64,000 bases of DNA from CAYXFD01 sp964464175 (GTDB lineage: Bacteria > Cloacimonadota > Cloacimonadia > Cloacimonadales > JAJBBL01), in the NCBI GenBank assembly GCA_964464175.1, contig CAYXFD010000002.1, forward strand, positions 124,001 to 188,000, in the 5' to 3' direction. Numbering within the stretch: position 1 is the first letter of the stretch; the number at the start of each line of letters is the position of its first letter. A model generated the notes under the pieces. The model was not told the DNA's origin, made no database searches, and was given only the letters and a program-made list of their open reading frames with translations. A program made the translations under genes and the position numbers. Of this stretch, positions 26,510 through 37,000 are shown piece after piece.

Positions 26510-28618
26510 TCAGACTTCTCTATACCATGGTAAGTAGAGAGTAAAGGTACTCCCCTTTCCGACCTTTGATTTTACCTGCAGACATCCGTGATATTTTTCA
26601 GCGATACTTTTGCTTATCGGCAAGCCAAGACCGAATCCTTCTCCGTCTCCGGCATTTTTGGTTGAGAAATCGGGTGAAAAAATCTTAGCCAGGTTCTCTT
26701 TACTTATCCCGGTTCCGATATCCGTAATCTCTATGGCGATCATCTCTTTTTCGAGTTTTGTCTCGATAGTCAGGATCTTTTTTTCACTCTCTTCCATCGC
26801 CTGAATAGCGTTGTTCATAAGATTGGCGATACAAAGGCTTATATCACCATGAGCTGCATTTACCTTCTTGTCTAAAGGAGCTAATCTGGTTACCAGTTCA
26901 ACCGATTGAGAGAAGAAGATATTATGACGGCACATCTCCAGTTCCTGTTTTACCACTTCATTAATATCAATTGGACGCATCATGGAGATACTGTCTTCTC
27001 TGACTTTCAGCATAAGCTGCTTAACAGTTTTGGCAATATTGTTGCCGGCAGAAGAGACCTTATCGATATCGTTACACTCAGGGTATTGCTTCTTGATGAG
27101 TTGCGCATAGCCAACGATTGTATTAAGGGGTGAGTTAATGTTGTGAACCACACCTTCAACCAGCCTTCCGAGTTCTGCTAACCTGTTGCTCTTGATCAGT
27201 TCCATTTCGAGTCTCTGTCTCGCTTTTGTCTCTTTGCTCTCTTTGGTGATATCGGTTATACTGGCTACATATCTCAATCCTGCCGGATCATCAACAGGCC
27301 TGATCGAAAAGATCACAAATTTGATAATCTTCTGTTCCTTATCGCTGTTAACTTCCAGATGAGGGATGAACAACCCCCGTTTTTTTGCTTTATCAAGTGA
27401 ATTTTTCTCTAAACCGGTAAACTCAGTTAGGGTTTTCCCTATCACTTCCTGAAAACTCTCCTTATTGAAAATTTCCAAAATACTCGGATTACAGAGAATG
27501 ATCTGGAAATCTTTGTCCATCCAGAGTATACCGGAGTCGAGGTTATTGATTATTGTTTTATACTCGAGCAGTGATTTACTGTAAGAAAAGAGGGAAGAAT
27601 TCATGTTATTAAAAGTCTTGATCATATCCCCCAGAATACCATGATACTTCTTGGGCATAGGGGCAAGGTAGGTGGGGTTTTGTTCAATCTCCCTCATTTT
27701 AAGACTGACATCTTTTACCGGAGCTATGATATGATTGCTGAACCAGGTGCCGGCAAGACTTATTATCAGGAGAGCAGCAGCCAGGATGATCAAGGCAAAT
27801 ACCAGTAATCCCTTCTGAGCAAAGGAATTGAAATCACGGACAAAAGGGATCATGATAAAGAGAGCAGGTTCCTGATTCAAATCATAGCGGACAAGCAGTC
27901 CTGCAGCATTATCTGCCGATAATCTGCTAATGTCATTATATTTATAATGAGATATAGCTTTTATCATACTGGTTTTCAGCCTGTTTGCTGCTTCTTTCAG
28001 TTCCGGGGAGAGGGGAAGAAAATCGACATTATCAATCTGGCTTACCTGATAAAGAGGGAAATCAAAAGACATGCCGAGTTCAATAATGTCAAACTCCTCG
28101 ATATAGATGATAATCCCTAATAATTTTTCGTCGGCTGTTCCTTCATCGAGAAGCAGATCATAGGTCGCATGAAAACTGCTGTGTCCCATCTTAAAAAAGA
28201 ACTGATTATCAAAGAATCTCTTAGAAAACATTATCAAAGGAAGATATTCTTCAAGAGCGATAATTTTTTCCCCGTAAAGCAGATTCAATTCATTGTCATA
28301 AATTGTGAAAAGTCCGTCATTGTCTTGAGAATATGAATGCAATAATGCTGAAATAACAGGTTTGCTGGGAACTAATAAATGATTCGCTAAATCGGTTTCT
28401 CTAACGGTACGGTTAATCAAAGAAGCTCTTTCCGAAGTAAAATGGTTTATTCTGGTCTGGACCTGGGTAATTCGTTCCGTAATCTGCTTATCTTCGTGTT
28501 GATTGATAATATAAACTGTTAGACCCCATTCTAAGAAGGTCATGATAAATATCAGAACGAAAGAAACAATGAAAAAGGAGATGAAAACTCTCTTTTCAAA
28601 CTCACCTTTCAGAATCAT
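26510..28618 (-). CDS. Membrane sensor histidine kinase (partner of the NtrC-family regulator)
   Basis: 702 residues. Two membrane helices (about 10-35 and 270-292) enclose a ~235-residue periplasmic sensor domain that resembles CHASE4-type sensors only in layout. A HAMP segment, a PAS domain (about 350-465) and the kinase core follow. The H-box is 'VEGVVHNINSPLNTIVG' with His492, a form typical of NtrB/PilS-type kinases. The ATPase domain has 'NLMNNAIQAME', 'DIGTGI' and 'GFGLGLPISK'. No receiver is attached. It is upstream of and probably co-transcribed with the regulator at 25092, forming a two-component pair. The signal is unknown. The ribosome-binding site is weak (CAGGT). Confidence 0.9.
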   Translation of the reverse strand: MILKGEFEKRVFISFFIVSFVLIFIMTFLEWGLTVYIINQHEDKQITERITQVQTRINHFTSERASLINRTVRETDLANHLLVPSKPVISALLHSYSQDNDGLFTIYDNELNLLYGEKIIALEEYLPLIMFSKRFFDNQFFFKMGHSSFHATYDLLLDEGTADEKLLGIIIYIEEFDIIELGMSFDFPLYQVSQIDNVDFLPLSPELKEAANRLKTSMIKAISHYKYNDISRLSADNAAGLLVRYDLNQEPALFIMIPFVRDFNSFAQKGLLVFALIILAAALLIISLAGTWFSNHIIAPVKDVSLKMREIEQNPTYLAPMPKKYHGILGDMIKTFNNMNSSLFSYSKSLLEYKTIINNLDSGILWMDKDFQIILCNPSILEIFNKESFQEVIGKTLTEFTGLEKNSLDKAKKRGLFIPHLEVNSDKEQKIIKFVIFSIRPVDDPAGLRYVASITDITKESKETKARQRLEMELIKSNRLAELGRLVEGVVHNINSPLNTIVGYAQLIKKQYPECNDIDKVSSAGNNIAKTVKQLMLKVREDSISMMRPIDINEVVKQELEMCRHNIFFSQSVELVTRLAPLDKKVNAAHGDISLCIANLMNNAIQAMEESEKKILTIETKLEKEMIAIEITDIGTGISKENLAKIFSPDFSTKNAGDGEGFGLGLPISKSIAEKYHGCLQVKSKVGKGSTFTLYLPWYREV

Positions 28619-28814
28619 GTTTTACCTGCATGTATTTTTCTGAAACTCTCTATATATTGAAGCAATTTTGTCAATAACTGCTTTGAAATATTGAACGATA
28701 AAGCCGGTAATTTTGAGAGCAGTTATGTTTCAATAGGAGATGAAATACCCTTATAAAGGGGAGTTGTAGTTAGAGAAAAATAGATTGTCTAATCATAAAA
28801 ACTAAACATTGAAT

Positions 28815-29723
28815 TTAACAAGAATTGGTTTTATGTAGCTCCAGGGCTATTTCAGAGGCTAATCTGACGTTGTTTTTTACCAGCTCAAGATTGGTCTTTA
28901 CTGTTCCTAAACCGGTGTGGCTCAATTTATTAAGGAGATAAGGGGTAACTTCCTGACCGGAAATCCCCTTAGCCTCAACTTCCCGCAGAGCTTCCTTGAT
29001 CGTCAGTTCTGCTTCGTCTTTCGGAATGCTCCATTGTTCAGGTATCGGATTACTGATGATCAGGGATGAGGTTAAACCGGCTTCTCGCTGTCTTTGATAG
29101 ATACTTACTATATCCTTCGTTGTCTCAAGCTGCCGGATGTTAAAATCTGAATCACGGGAATAAAAGAGGGGGAGAGTGTTTGTTTGATATCCGAATAGAG
29201 GAATTCCCAATGTCTCTAAAAGCTCGACAGTTCTACCAACATCCAAAACAGCTTTTATCCCGGCAGAGATGACAATTATGGGCGTTTTTGCTAACATGTA
29301 GAGGTCGTTGGATATATCAAAAGAGATTTCCGCCTTATAATGTACTCCACCCAAACCTCCGGTTGCAAAAACCTCGAGTCCTTCTTTATGAGCTAAAAAA
29401 ATTGTAGCAGCAACTGTTGTGCCACCGGTGAATCCTTTAGTTAAGACATAAGGTACATCCCTGCAGGAAACCTTGATTGGATCTCTCACACCGGCTAATT
29501 TTTCCAGTTCATTATGTTCAAAGCCGATTTTGACAAAACCTTCATCCAGCCAGAAGAGAGCCAGGTAAACATTATAGTTGTCGGCTATCCCGGTCAGCTC
29601 TTCGATAAGTGAGATATTCTCAGGAGAGGGAAGACCATGGGTAATTATTGCCGATTCAAAAGCAATAATGGGGATACCCTTTGCTTTTGCCTGCAAATAA
29701 CTGCTTGAATATTTGAATAGCAT
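28815..29723 (-). CDS. psuG: Pseudouridine-5'-phosphate glycosidase
   Basis: 302 residues, the usual size. Family motifs are clear: 'ESAIITHGLP' near the N-terminus, 'KGFTGGTTVAAT', 'VFATGGLGGVH' and 'PIIVISAGIKAVLDVG'. The enzyme cleaves pseudouridine 5'-phosphate to uracil and ribose 5-phosphate in the cytoplasm, salvaging modified RNA nucleosides. The partner kinase psuK is not seen nearby. It lies 24 bp after serS on the same strand and is the last gene of the tpiA-serS-psuG series. The ribosome-binding site is weak (ACAGG directly before the ATG), so translational coupling to serS is possible. Confidence 0.92.
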   Translation of the reverse strand: MLFKYSSSYLQAKAKGIPIIAFESAIITHGLPSPENISLIEELTGIADNYNVYLALFWLDEGFVKIGFEHNELEKLAGVRDPIKVSCRDVPYVLTKGFTGGTTVAATIFLAHKEGLEVFATGGLGGVHYKAEISFDISNDLYMLAKTPIIVISAGIKAVLDVGRTVELLETLGIPLFGYQTNTLPLFYSRDSDFNIRQLETTKDIVSIYQRQREAGLTSSLIISNPIPEQWSIPKDEAELTIKEALREVEAKGISGQEVTPYLLNKLSHTGLGTVKTNLELVKNNVRLASEIALELHKTNSC

Positions 29724-29747
29724 CCTGTTGTCCGGAGCAGTTTGAAG

Positions 29748-31046
29748 TTAAGAAGGACTCTTATCAGGCAGGATCTTATTCATTCCAAACATGTATTTTT
29801 GCAAGACATCCGGAATGGTTATCGAGCCGTCTTCGTTTTGGTAATTCTCAAGTAGAGCAATATAGGTTCTGGGGGTAGCAAGCCCTGAACCGTTAAGAGT
29901 ATGCAGGAAACTTACCTTTCCCTGTTGATCACGAAATCTGAGTGAAGCACGGCGGGCTTGAAAATCAGCAAAATTACTCACGGAAGAGACTTCCAGATAC
30001 TTATTCATTCCGATTGCTTTGACTTCCAGATCATAGGTTTTGGCTGAAGCAAAGCTCAAATCTGAGGTGTTCAGTTCAATTACCCGGTAGGGGAGAGCTA
30101 AGGCCTTGAGTATATTCTCGGCTTCCTGCACCATTTCCTCTAAAGCCTCCTTAGATTTTTCCGGTTCCACAAATCTGACAAGTTCTACCTTATTAAACTG
30201 ATGAAGCCGTTGTAATCCTTTTGTTTCTTTACCGTAAGAACCGGCTTCCCGGCGGAAGCAAGGAGTGTATGAAACGAACTTTTTCGGAAGCTGCTGATAA
30301 TCCAGAATCTCATTGGCAAAGATATTGGTTACGGGAACTTCGCCTGTTGGGATCAGGAAAAGATCATCCTCAATTACCCGGTACATATCTTCTTCTAATT
30401 TCGGAAGCTGACCTGTTCCATACATAGCGGAACGATTGACTAATATCGGAACGGCAAGTTCAGTGTAAGAATGATGCTGAATATGATAATCGAGCATGAA
30501 GTTGATCAGCGCTCTCTCCAGTAGTGCTCCGTATCTATGATAGACAGGAAAACCCGAGCCACTGATCTTGGCACCGCGGGGAAGGTCTAAAAGATCAAGC
30601 CCTTCGGACAGTTCCATGTGATCAAGAACGGTTGACGGAAGCTGAGAGACTTCTTTTTTATTGTCATTCCATTCCCGGATGAAGACATTATCCTTTTCTG
30701 TCGTTCCCACAGGAACATCATCCTGCGGGATATTGGGGATACCGATGAGGATGGACTCGATTTGAGTATTCAGGTCGTTTAACCTTCCTGTATCGGCTTT
30801 TAGCTGAGAAGCTAAATTCTGCATCTCGGAGATAACAGAGTCAATACTCTCTTTGTCTTTCTTTTTACGGGCAATTTCTTTCGATACCTTGTTTTGTTCG
30901 GCTTTGGCGGAATCATAGGAAAATTGTAGCTTTCTTCTTTCTTCATCAAGTTCCAGCAATTTGTCAATATCCACATTGTAATTCTTTTTTTGTAATGAGA
31001 GCTTTATCAGGTCACTGTTTTCTCTGATAAATTTCAAATCGATCAT
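29748..31046 (-). CDS. serS: Seryl-tRNA synthetase
   Basis: 432 residues, the standard bacterial length. The N-terminal antiparallel coiled-coil arm (about 27-105, 'AKAEQNKVSKEIARKKKDKE') binds the long variable arm of tRNA-Ser. The class II core has motif 2 'SYTPCFRREAGSYGKETKG' and motif 3 'NGSGLATPRTYIALLENY'. It charges tRNA-Ser with serine in the cytoplasm. It starts 15 bp after tpiA, with AAGGAGA about 12 bases before the ATG. Confidence 0.97.
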   Translation of the reverse strand: MIDLKFIRENSDLIKLSLQKKNYNVDIDKLLELDEERRKLQFSYDSAKAEQNKVSKEIARKKKDKESIDSVISEMQNLASQLKADTGRLNDLNTQIESILIGIPNIPQDDVPVGTTEKDNVFIREWNDNKKEVSQLPSTVLDHMELSEGLDLLDLPRGAKISGSGFPVYHRYGALLERALINFMLDYHIQHHSYTELAVPILVNRSAMYGTGQLPKLEEDMYRVIEDDLFLIPTGEVPVTNIFANEILDYQQLPKKFVSYTPCFRREAGSYGKETKGLQRLHQFNKVELVRFVEPEKSKEALEEMVQEAENILKALALPYRVIELNTSDLSFASAKTYDLEVKAIGMNKYLEVSSVSNFADFQARRASLRFRDQQGKVSFLHTLNGSGLATPRTYIALLENYQNEDGSITIPDVLQKYMFGMNKILPDKSPS

Positions 31047-31061
31047 TTTTAGCGTATCTCC

Positions 31062-31832
31062 TTAGTAATTTTGGACTGCAGTCTCTAAAAGCCTTTTGAA
31101 ATCGTCTAATTTAAGAGAAGCACCACCGATCAAACCCCCGTCAATATCGGGCTGCTTCAGCAAATCTGAGAAATTGTCAGGTTTAATGCTGCCGCCGTAA
31201 AGGATAGTAATCTCGTCGGCTATCTCGCTTGAATAATTATCCCGCAGCCAGCTTCTGATCAAGGCATGTACTTCCTGAGCCATATCCGGTGTTGCGGTCT
31301 TACCGGTACCGATCGCCCATACAGGTTCATAAGCAATAACCAGTCTTTTAGGGTCGGTAATCTCGTATCCTTTTAATACCCGGTTTAGTTGATTAACTAT
31401 AACTTCTGAGGTTGTTCCTTTCTCGCGCTCCTCTTCTTTCTCTCCGATACAGATGATCGGGATCAACCAGTTTTCAGTCAGCCTCAAAAGCTTTTCTTTT
31501 ATGATCTCATCTGTCTCATGATGATAAGCTCTTCTCTCAGAATGTCCTATCAGGCAATAATCTACTCCCAGAGATGCCAGCATAGCTACTGAAATCTCAC
31601 CGGTATAAGCACCGGATTCGTGTCTGCTGACATCCTGAGCAGCAACTTTCAGTTCATTGGAAAAACCCAGAGTACAGCAGTCATTTAAATAAACCGCAGG
31701 GGGACAAATAACCGGAATCACATTCGTAAGATTTAACAAATTGAGGGCAGCGATCAATTCTGTAGTAAAATCAACAGCTTCCGAGTAAGTTTTATTCATT
31801 TTCCAGTTACCTGCAACTATGATTTTTCTCAT
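31062..31832 (-). CDS. tpiA: Triosephosphate isomerase
   Basis: 256 residues from the ATG at 31832. An in-frame ATG at 31850 overlaps the AGGAG that serves the downstream start, and the family N-terminus 'KIIVAGNWKMN' begins right after 31832. The catalytic residues are all present: Lys in 'GNWKMNK', His in 'IGHSERR', Glu in 'AYEPVWAIGTG', and the phosphate-binding 'LYGGSIKPDN'. It interconverts dihydroxyacetone phosphate and glyceraldehyde 3-phosphate in glycolysis. It is upstream of serS and psuG. Confidence 0.97.
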   Translation of the reverse strand: MRKIIVAGNWKMNKTYSEAVDFTTELIAALNLLNLTNVIPVICPPAVYLNDCCTLGFSNELKVAAQDVSRHESGAYTGEISVAMLASLGVDYCLIGHSERRAYHHETDEIIKEKLLRLTENWLIPIICIGEKEEEREKGTTSEVIVNQLNRVLKGYEITDPKRLVIAYEPVWAIGTGKTATPDMAQEVHALIRSWLRDNYSSEIADEITILYGGSIKPDNFSDLLKQPDIDGGLIGGASLKLDDFKRLLETAVQNY

Positions 31833-31971
31833 CTCCTCTCTCCTAATCATTAGATTTAGACTTGCTAACTACTTTTATATCTATCCTTTAACAGGCAAGG
31901 TTTTTATCCGTTTAATGAATAACCGGTGAAGCTTGCTTTTAACTTCCAATGAACGTAAACAAAAAAGGAAA

Positions 31972-32011
31972 TTCTCTGCCCCGGTATCTACAGTCTTATG
32001 CTCTCAGAGAA
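31972..32011 (-). terminator. Possible terminator downstream of lepA
   Basis: Inverted repeat TTCTCTG (31972-31978) / CAGAGAA (32005-32011), with T-rich runs on both outer sides. The 7-bp arms and 26-base loop make it weak. It would separate lepA from tpiA. Confidence 0.35.
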
Positions 32012-32047
32012 AGATTTTTTTAAAGAAGCAGAAATATGGTTCTTAGT

Positions 32048-33847
32048 CTAACTCTTATCTGCTTTTAAGACTGCGAGAAAAGCCTCTTGAGGAACCGATA
32101 CGGAACCAATTTCCCGCATCTTCTTCTTACCCTCTTTCTGTTTCTCAAGTAGTTTTCTTTTTCTTGTAATATCACCGCCGTAGCATTTAGCGGTGACATT
32201 CTTACGCATAGCAGTGATTGTACTGCGGGCTATGATCTTAGCTCCAATAGAAGCCTGCAGGGCTATCTTGAACAGATGTTTGGGAATAACCTCACTAAGC
32301 GTTTCGGTGATACTCTTTCCCCAATTATACGCTTTCTCCTGATGGCAGAGGAAGGACATAGCATCTACTTTTTCCCCGTTGATAAGGATATCCACTTTTG
32401 CGATATCTGCTTTACGGAACTCTTTAAAGCTGTAATCGAGGGAGGCATATCCTCTGCTGACCGACTTCAATTTGTCGTAGAAATCAAAAATAATCTCTAT
32501 CAGCGGCATTTCGTAGGAGAGTTCGACCCGTTTGGTGTCTATATACTGCATATTTTTTTGATAACCCCGTCTGTCTAAAACAAGACGCATTACATTTCCG
32601 ATATATTCTTCCGGGACAATTATCTCAACGTCCATTATCGGTTCCAGAATACTTTCAATCAGTACCGGATCAGGCATATCAGCAGGATTATAGATCGTCA
32701 GAGGGTTACCTTTATTCAGATTGATGATAAACTTAACACTTGGAGTTGTAGAGATAATCGGAACATCATATTCTCTTAACAATCTCTCTTTTACTATCTC
32801 CAGATGAAGCATGCCCAAAAAGCCGCAACGAAAACCGAATCCGAGTGCCAAAGAGTTTTCCGGTTCATAGACCAGGGCTGCATCATTTAGTTTGTATTTG
32901 GCAATGCTTTCCCGCAGATTTTCATAGTCATCGTTACTTATAGGAAAAATACCACTGTAAACCATTGGTTTGGGTTCTCGATATCCGGCAAGAGCTTTTT
33001 CACACGGTTTAGCAGCTAAAGTTATCGTATCACCAACCCGGGCATCGGCAACTTCTTTGATATTTGCAATAATATAGCCTACCTCACCGGCGGACAGGCT
33101 ATTACATTTAATCTTCCGGATACCGAGATAACCGAGCTCTTCGATCTCGAATTCCTTCTTTGTTGCCAGCAGCCGTATTCTGTCCCCTTTTTGCAAAACC
33201 CCGTCATATAATCTCACAAAGACGATTACTCCCCGGTAACGATCAAATTGAGAATCGAAGATAAGAGCTTTGACCGGCATGTTCTTATCACCCTCAGGTG
33301 GGGGAAAATTCTCAATAATACCATTGAGAAGCTCTTTGATCCCGAGACCTTCTTTAGCACTAACCTTAAAGATCTTCTCGGGAGGTGTTCCCATTATATC
33401 GGAGATATCTGCTTCTGTTGTTTCAATATCGGCATTGGGGATATCAATTTTATTGATTGCCGGAATAACTTCCAGATTATTATCGATAGCTAAATAGAGG
33501 TTGCTCATTGTTTGAGCCTCTATGCCTTGGGAGGCATCTACGAGCAGGATAGCCCCTTCGCAGGAGGCAAGACTTCGGGATACCTCATAAGAAAAGTCAA
33601 CGTGTCCCGGTGTATCTATAAGATTCAGAATATATGTTTTACCATCTTTTTTATAAGTCATTCGGACAGCATGGGATTTGATCGTAATCCCTCTCTCCCT
33701 TTCCAGATCCATATCATCGAGTATCTGAACTGCTTTCATTCCTTCTTCAATGGTTCCTGTCTCTTCCAGTAATCTGTCTGCCAAAGTGGATTTACCATGG
33801 TCGATATGGGCAATGATACAGAAATTTCTTATCAATTCTTGCTGCAT
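32048..33847 (-). CDS. lepA: Elongation factor 4 (LepA) GTPase
   Basis: 599 residues, the full family length. G1 'AHIDHGKST', the switch region 'RERGITIK', G3 'DTPGHVDF' and G4 'NKID' are all intact. The LepA-specific C-terminal domain is present ('RKRKLLEKQKEGKKKMR'). It acts on the ribosome in translation; its precise role (back-translocation or initiation/assembly) is debated in the literature. AAGGAG precedes the ATG. It is separated from tpiA by about 215 bp. Confidence 0.97.
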   Translation of the reverse strand: MQQELIRNFCIIAHIDHGKSTLADRLLEETGTIEEGMKAVQILDDMDLERERGITIKSHAVRMTYKKDGKTYILNLIDTPGHVDFSYEVSRSLASCEGAILLVDASQGIEAQTMSNLYLAIDNNLEVIPAINKIDIPNADIETTEADISDIMGTPPEKIFKVSAKEGLGIKELLNGIIENFPPPEGDKNMPVKALIFDSQFDRYRGVIVFVRLYDGVLQKGDRIRLLATKKEFEIEELGYLGIRKIKCNSLSAGEVGYIIANIKEVADARVGDTITLAAKPCEKALAGYREPKPMVYSGIFPISNDDYENLRESIAKYKLNDAALVYEPENSLALGFGFRCGFLGMLHLEIVKERLLREYDVPIISTTPSVKFIINLNKGNPLTIYNPADMPDPVLIESILEPIMDVEIIVPEEYIGNVMRLVLDRRGYQKNMQYIDTKRVELSYEMPLIEIIFDFYDKLKSVSRGYASLDYSFKEFRKADIAKVDILINGEKVDAMSFLCHQEKAYNWGKSITETLSEVIPKHLFKIALQASIGAKIIARSTITAMRKNVTAKCYGGDITRKRKLLEKQKEGKKKMREIGSVSVPQEAFLAVLKADKS

Positions 33848-34024
33848 TCCTTTCTACTCCTTAAGGTGCCACTTTTCATATCCTGAATAGCTGTCCAGTA
33901 TCTTTTAACAAGTGACTCATTTTCTTTAGCAATATCATAATCAAATCGCGATTTATTAAAGCAAAATCAGTAGTGTAGTCTCTGGTAATTATCTCGTTCC
34001 CGGTTTCTTAGATCCCGGACTTGT

Positions 34025-37000
34025 TTACTTGAGCAACAGCATCTTCCGTACCTGAGTAATGCTGTCAGTTACCATTTTGGTGAAGTAAATTCCGCTGGCG
34101 ACCTTTTTCCCACGGTTGTCCCTTCCGTTCCAATAAACTTCTCCTTCCCCATGTTCAACTGCTCCATCATAAAGCTCGGTAACAAACTGACCCTTGATAT
34201 TATAGATCCTGATTTTAAGAGAGGTGGCGGTATCGAGAGAGAAGGGGATAGTTGTCGAGGTATTAAAAGGATTAGGAAAATTCTGTCTTAACTCGGTAAC
34301 TAAAGGCTCAGGTGGTTCATAATCTTCATTGATCAGAATGTTATCGTTAAAATAGCCTGTTCTCTGTTGATTGCCCCGGTATTCTGACCAGGGGATCTCT
34401 CTGCCGGCAGGTAGTTTATAGTCAAGAATACTGATTCCCAGATTAGTGCCGTACCCTATCTCAAAATCTCCGTCGCTGTCGATATCAGCGATAAAAAGAG
34501 AAGAAGCAGGGGGTAAATTCAAGGGAGCAGGCAGCATATCTGTTTCTGAACCATCAGCGTTAAAACCGTAGATAAGCCCGTTCATTGTAGAGATCAAGAG
34601 ATTTAATTCTCCCGAATTATCAATATCCACTGCTAAAGGGGGTTGAGAAATGACCTCTCCAAGAAGAATGGGGAAACCGTTTAAGTCATTTCCCGCCTGA
34701 TCAATGAGATAAACATTGCCGTTTGAAGCAGCAAAAGCAATTTCGAGATTGCCGTCTTTAGTGAAATCCGCAGCCACTGCTTCCGAGATCGGGCGCGAGG
34801 GGAGAGCTTTTTCCCAGAGAATAGCTCCTGTCGGACTTAAGAGCACTAATCTGTTATCCTGAGTAGCGGTGACTATGTTACTATTGTCGAGTACTATCGG
34901 AGACAGATTAATAGGAGAACCAAGTTCGATGGGAAAACCCTCGGAACTGCTGCCGTTCTGCTTAATAGCATCTAATCTGCCATTGACAAATCCGCAGATA
35001 ATCTCAGCAGAATGATCATTGTCAATATCTGCTGCTGCTAATTCTATCAGTATGTTATGCTCTAATTGCAGAGGAAAGCCGGTTAACGGTTCTCCGGCAG
35101 CGGAGAGGACAAAAAGCTGTTTATCCGTGCTATAACTGATTATTTCTAACTCCCCGTTACCGGTAATATCAGCTAATAGGGGACTCATGATGAACTGGCT
35201 TCCGGTTTCGTAGTTAAAAAGCTCCTGACCATAAGGATCAAATGCTGAGATCAAACCATTACGGTTATTGAAGACAACTGCTCTTACCCCGTTACCCCGT
35301 AAATCTCCCATAGCTGCGCTTCTCAGCATACTACCGCTGAAAGAGATTGGAGACTGGCTGCTTTCTCCCCGGAAATCGAGAAAACTGACCTGACTCAAAG
35401 CGTCGATCGCGATAATAAGAGTCTCCGGAAAGGTGTCTTGCACGATTAAGGGCACTCCCTGTATCGGGACAGAAGATTCCCAGGGCCAATGCTTTTGCCG
35501 AAGGCTAATCGGAACAGAAAGCTGAAATTCTTTCCGGAATTCGTGAGTTTGGCTTCCTTTCGCTGTTACCAGAGCGGAATATTGGTACTCACCATAAGGG
35601 ATATCATAAGGGAGGGTGATGATGAAAGGGGTGAGATTGGCTGCCTGGCTACCGGCTGCAATGCTGGGGTAGGAAGCTTCAGCTGCCTTGACTTCTATGT
35701 CCGGATTATCAAAAGCGAATGATACATGAATGGAACAGGCATCAGACCAGTTCTGATGATTAAGAAGCTCAATGTATATATCTACCGATTCACCCGGATT
35801 AACGATTCCGTCCTTATCTCCCAACTGGTCGTCATAAATAACGTTAACCGGTTCCAGATAGGGAAATAGACCATTAGCTCCCAATAACCAGGTAGAAGGG
35901 TCTCCAAAAAGAATTTGGTTGTAAAAAGTCCACCTCATAAAGCCGTTTTTCCAGAGATGGTGTTCAAAATCATTTGCTATCGCCTCATTAACCAGAGTTT
36001 CCTTCGAATAATTAAGTGTTTTGCCGATATTGCGGATATCTTGTTCAAAGAGTCCTTCAAAGAAGGTAATATCGAATAATTGAGAGGCACCTTCGGTGCT
36101 TCCCGGCCAGTACCAACCGTAGCGGGTATTACCAATAAAGGCAAAGAAACCTTTGCTGGAGTTAACGAATCTCTGTCCTATCGCTTCCGAATCCTGAGTG
36201 GTACTATTATCAAAGGCAGCAGTATAGCAACCCTGGGAATAAGCCAGACCGAAAGAATTATTGCTTAACTGGTTGACATTAGTACTTGTCATACCAAAGA
36301 CAGTATTCTCATTTGAGTGTCCAAGGTGGTTGAGTATGCCAACTCCTCTGTTTATAGCTTCTCTGATAGCCAAAGCATTGTAGGTACCGTCTTTCTCGTA
36401 GAAAGTGGTTACTTTATACTTGTCAGGCAGGAGAGGAATAATCTCATTTTTATAATCTCCCCCCCAGGTTATAGAATCGAGATTTTGCCCGATCATAACA
36501 GCTATGTCATTACTATAAGAGATGTTTTCGGTATAGTGGATATTTTTATCAAAGAAATTGTGGAAGTCTTGTTCAGTGACTGCCGGAATTCTTCCGACAG
36601 CTATTTCAGCAAACCAGTCGATTCCGTCATCGACTTCTCCGTATATTCCATTTCCGTTGGCATCCCAATCACCATCTAAATTACTATAGTAAACATCTGA
36701 AGGGATGTGATAATCTTCATAATCAGTCCAGAGACCGGACACAAAACAATAAAAACCTCTCACCGGCAGTATTGAGTCATCTCCCCCCAACAGAACATAT
36801 TCCAAAGGAGTATCAGTCAGAGAATAGGTTTCGTAAGCATCAATAATGAAATTCCTTATCTTCTCCTGATTATCAATACCGGGATAGTGAAGATAGATAT
36901 CCTCAAGCAGGAAAAGGGATGTTGAGAGACCATTATTGTTTTTCCAATCTATGTAATCTGAGAAAAAGGGAGCGCGGATCTGATCGGTTATAACGATCAT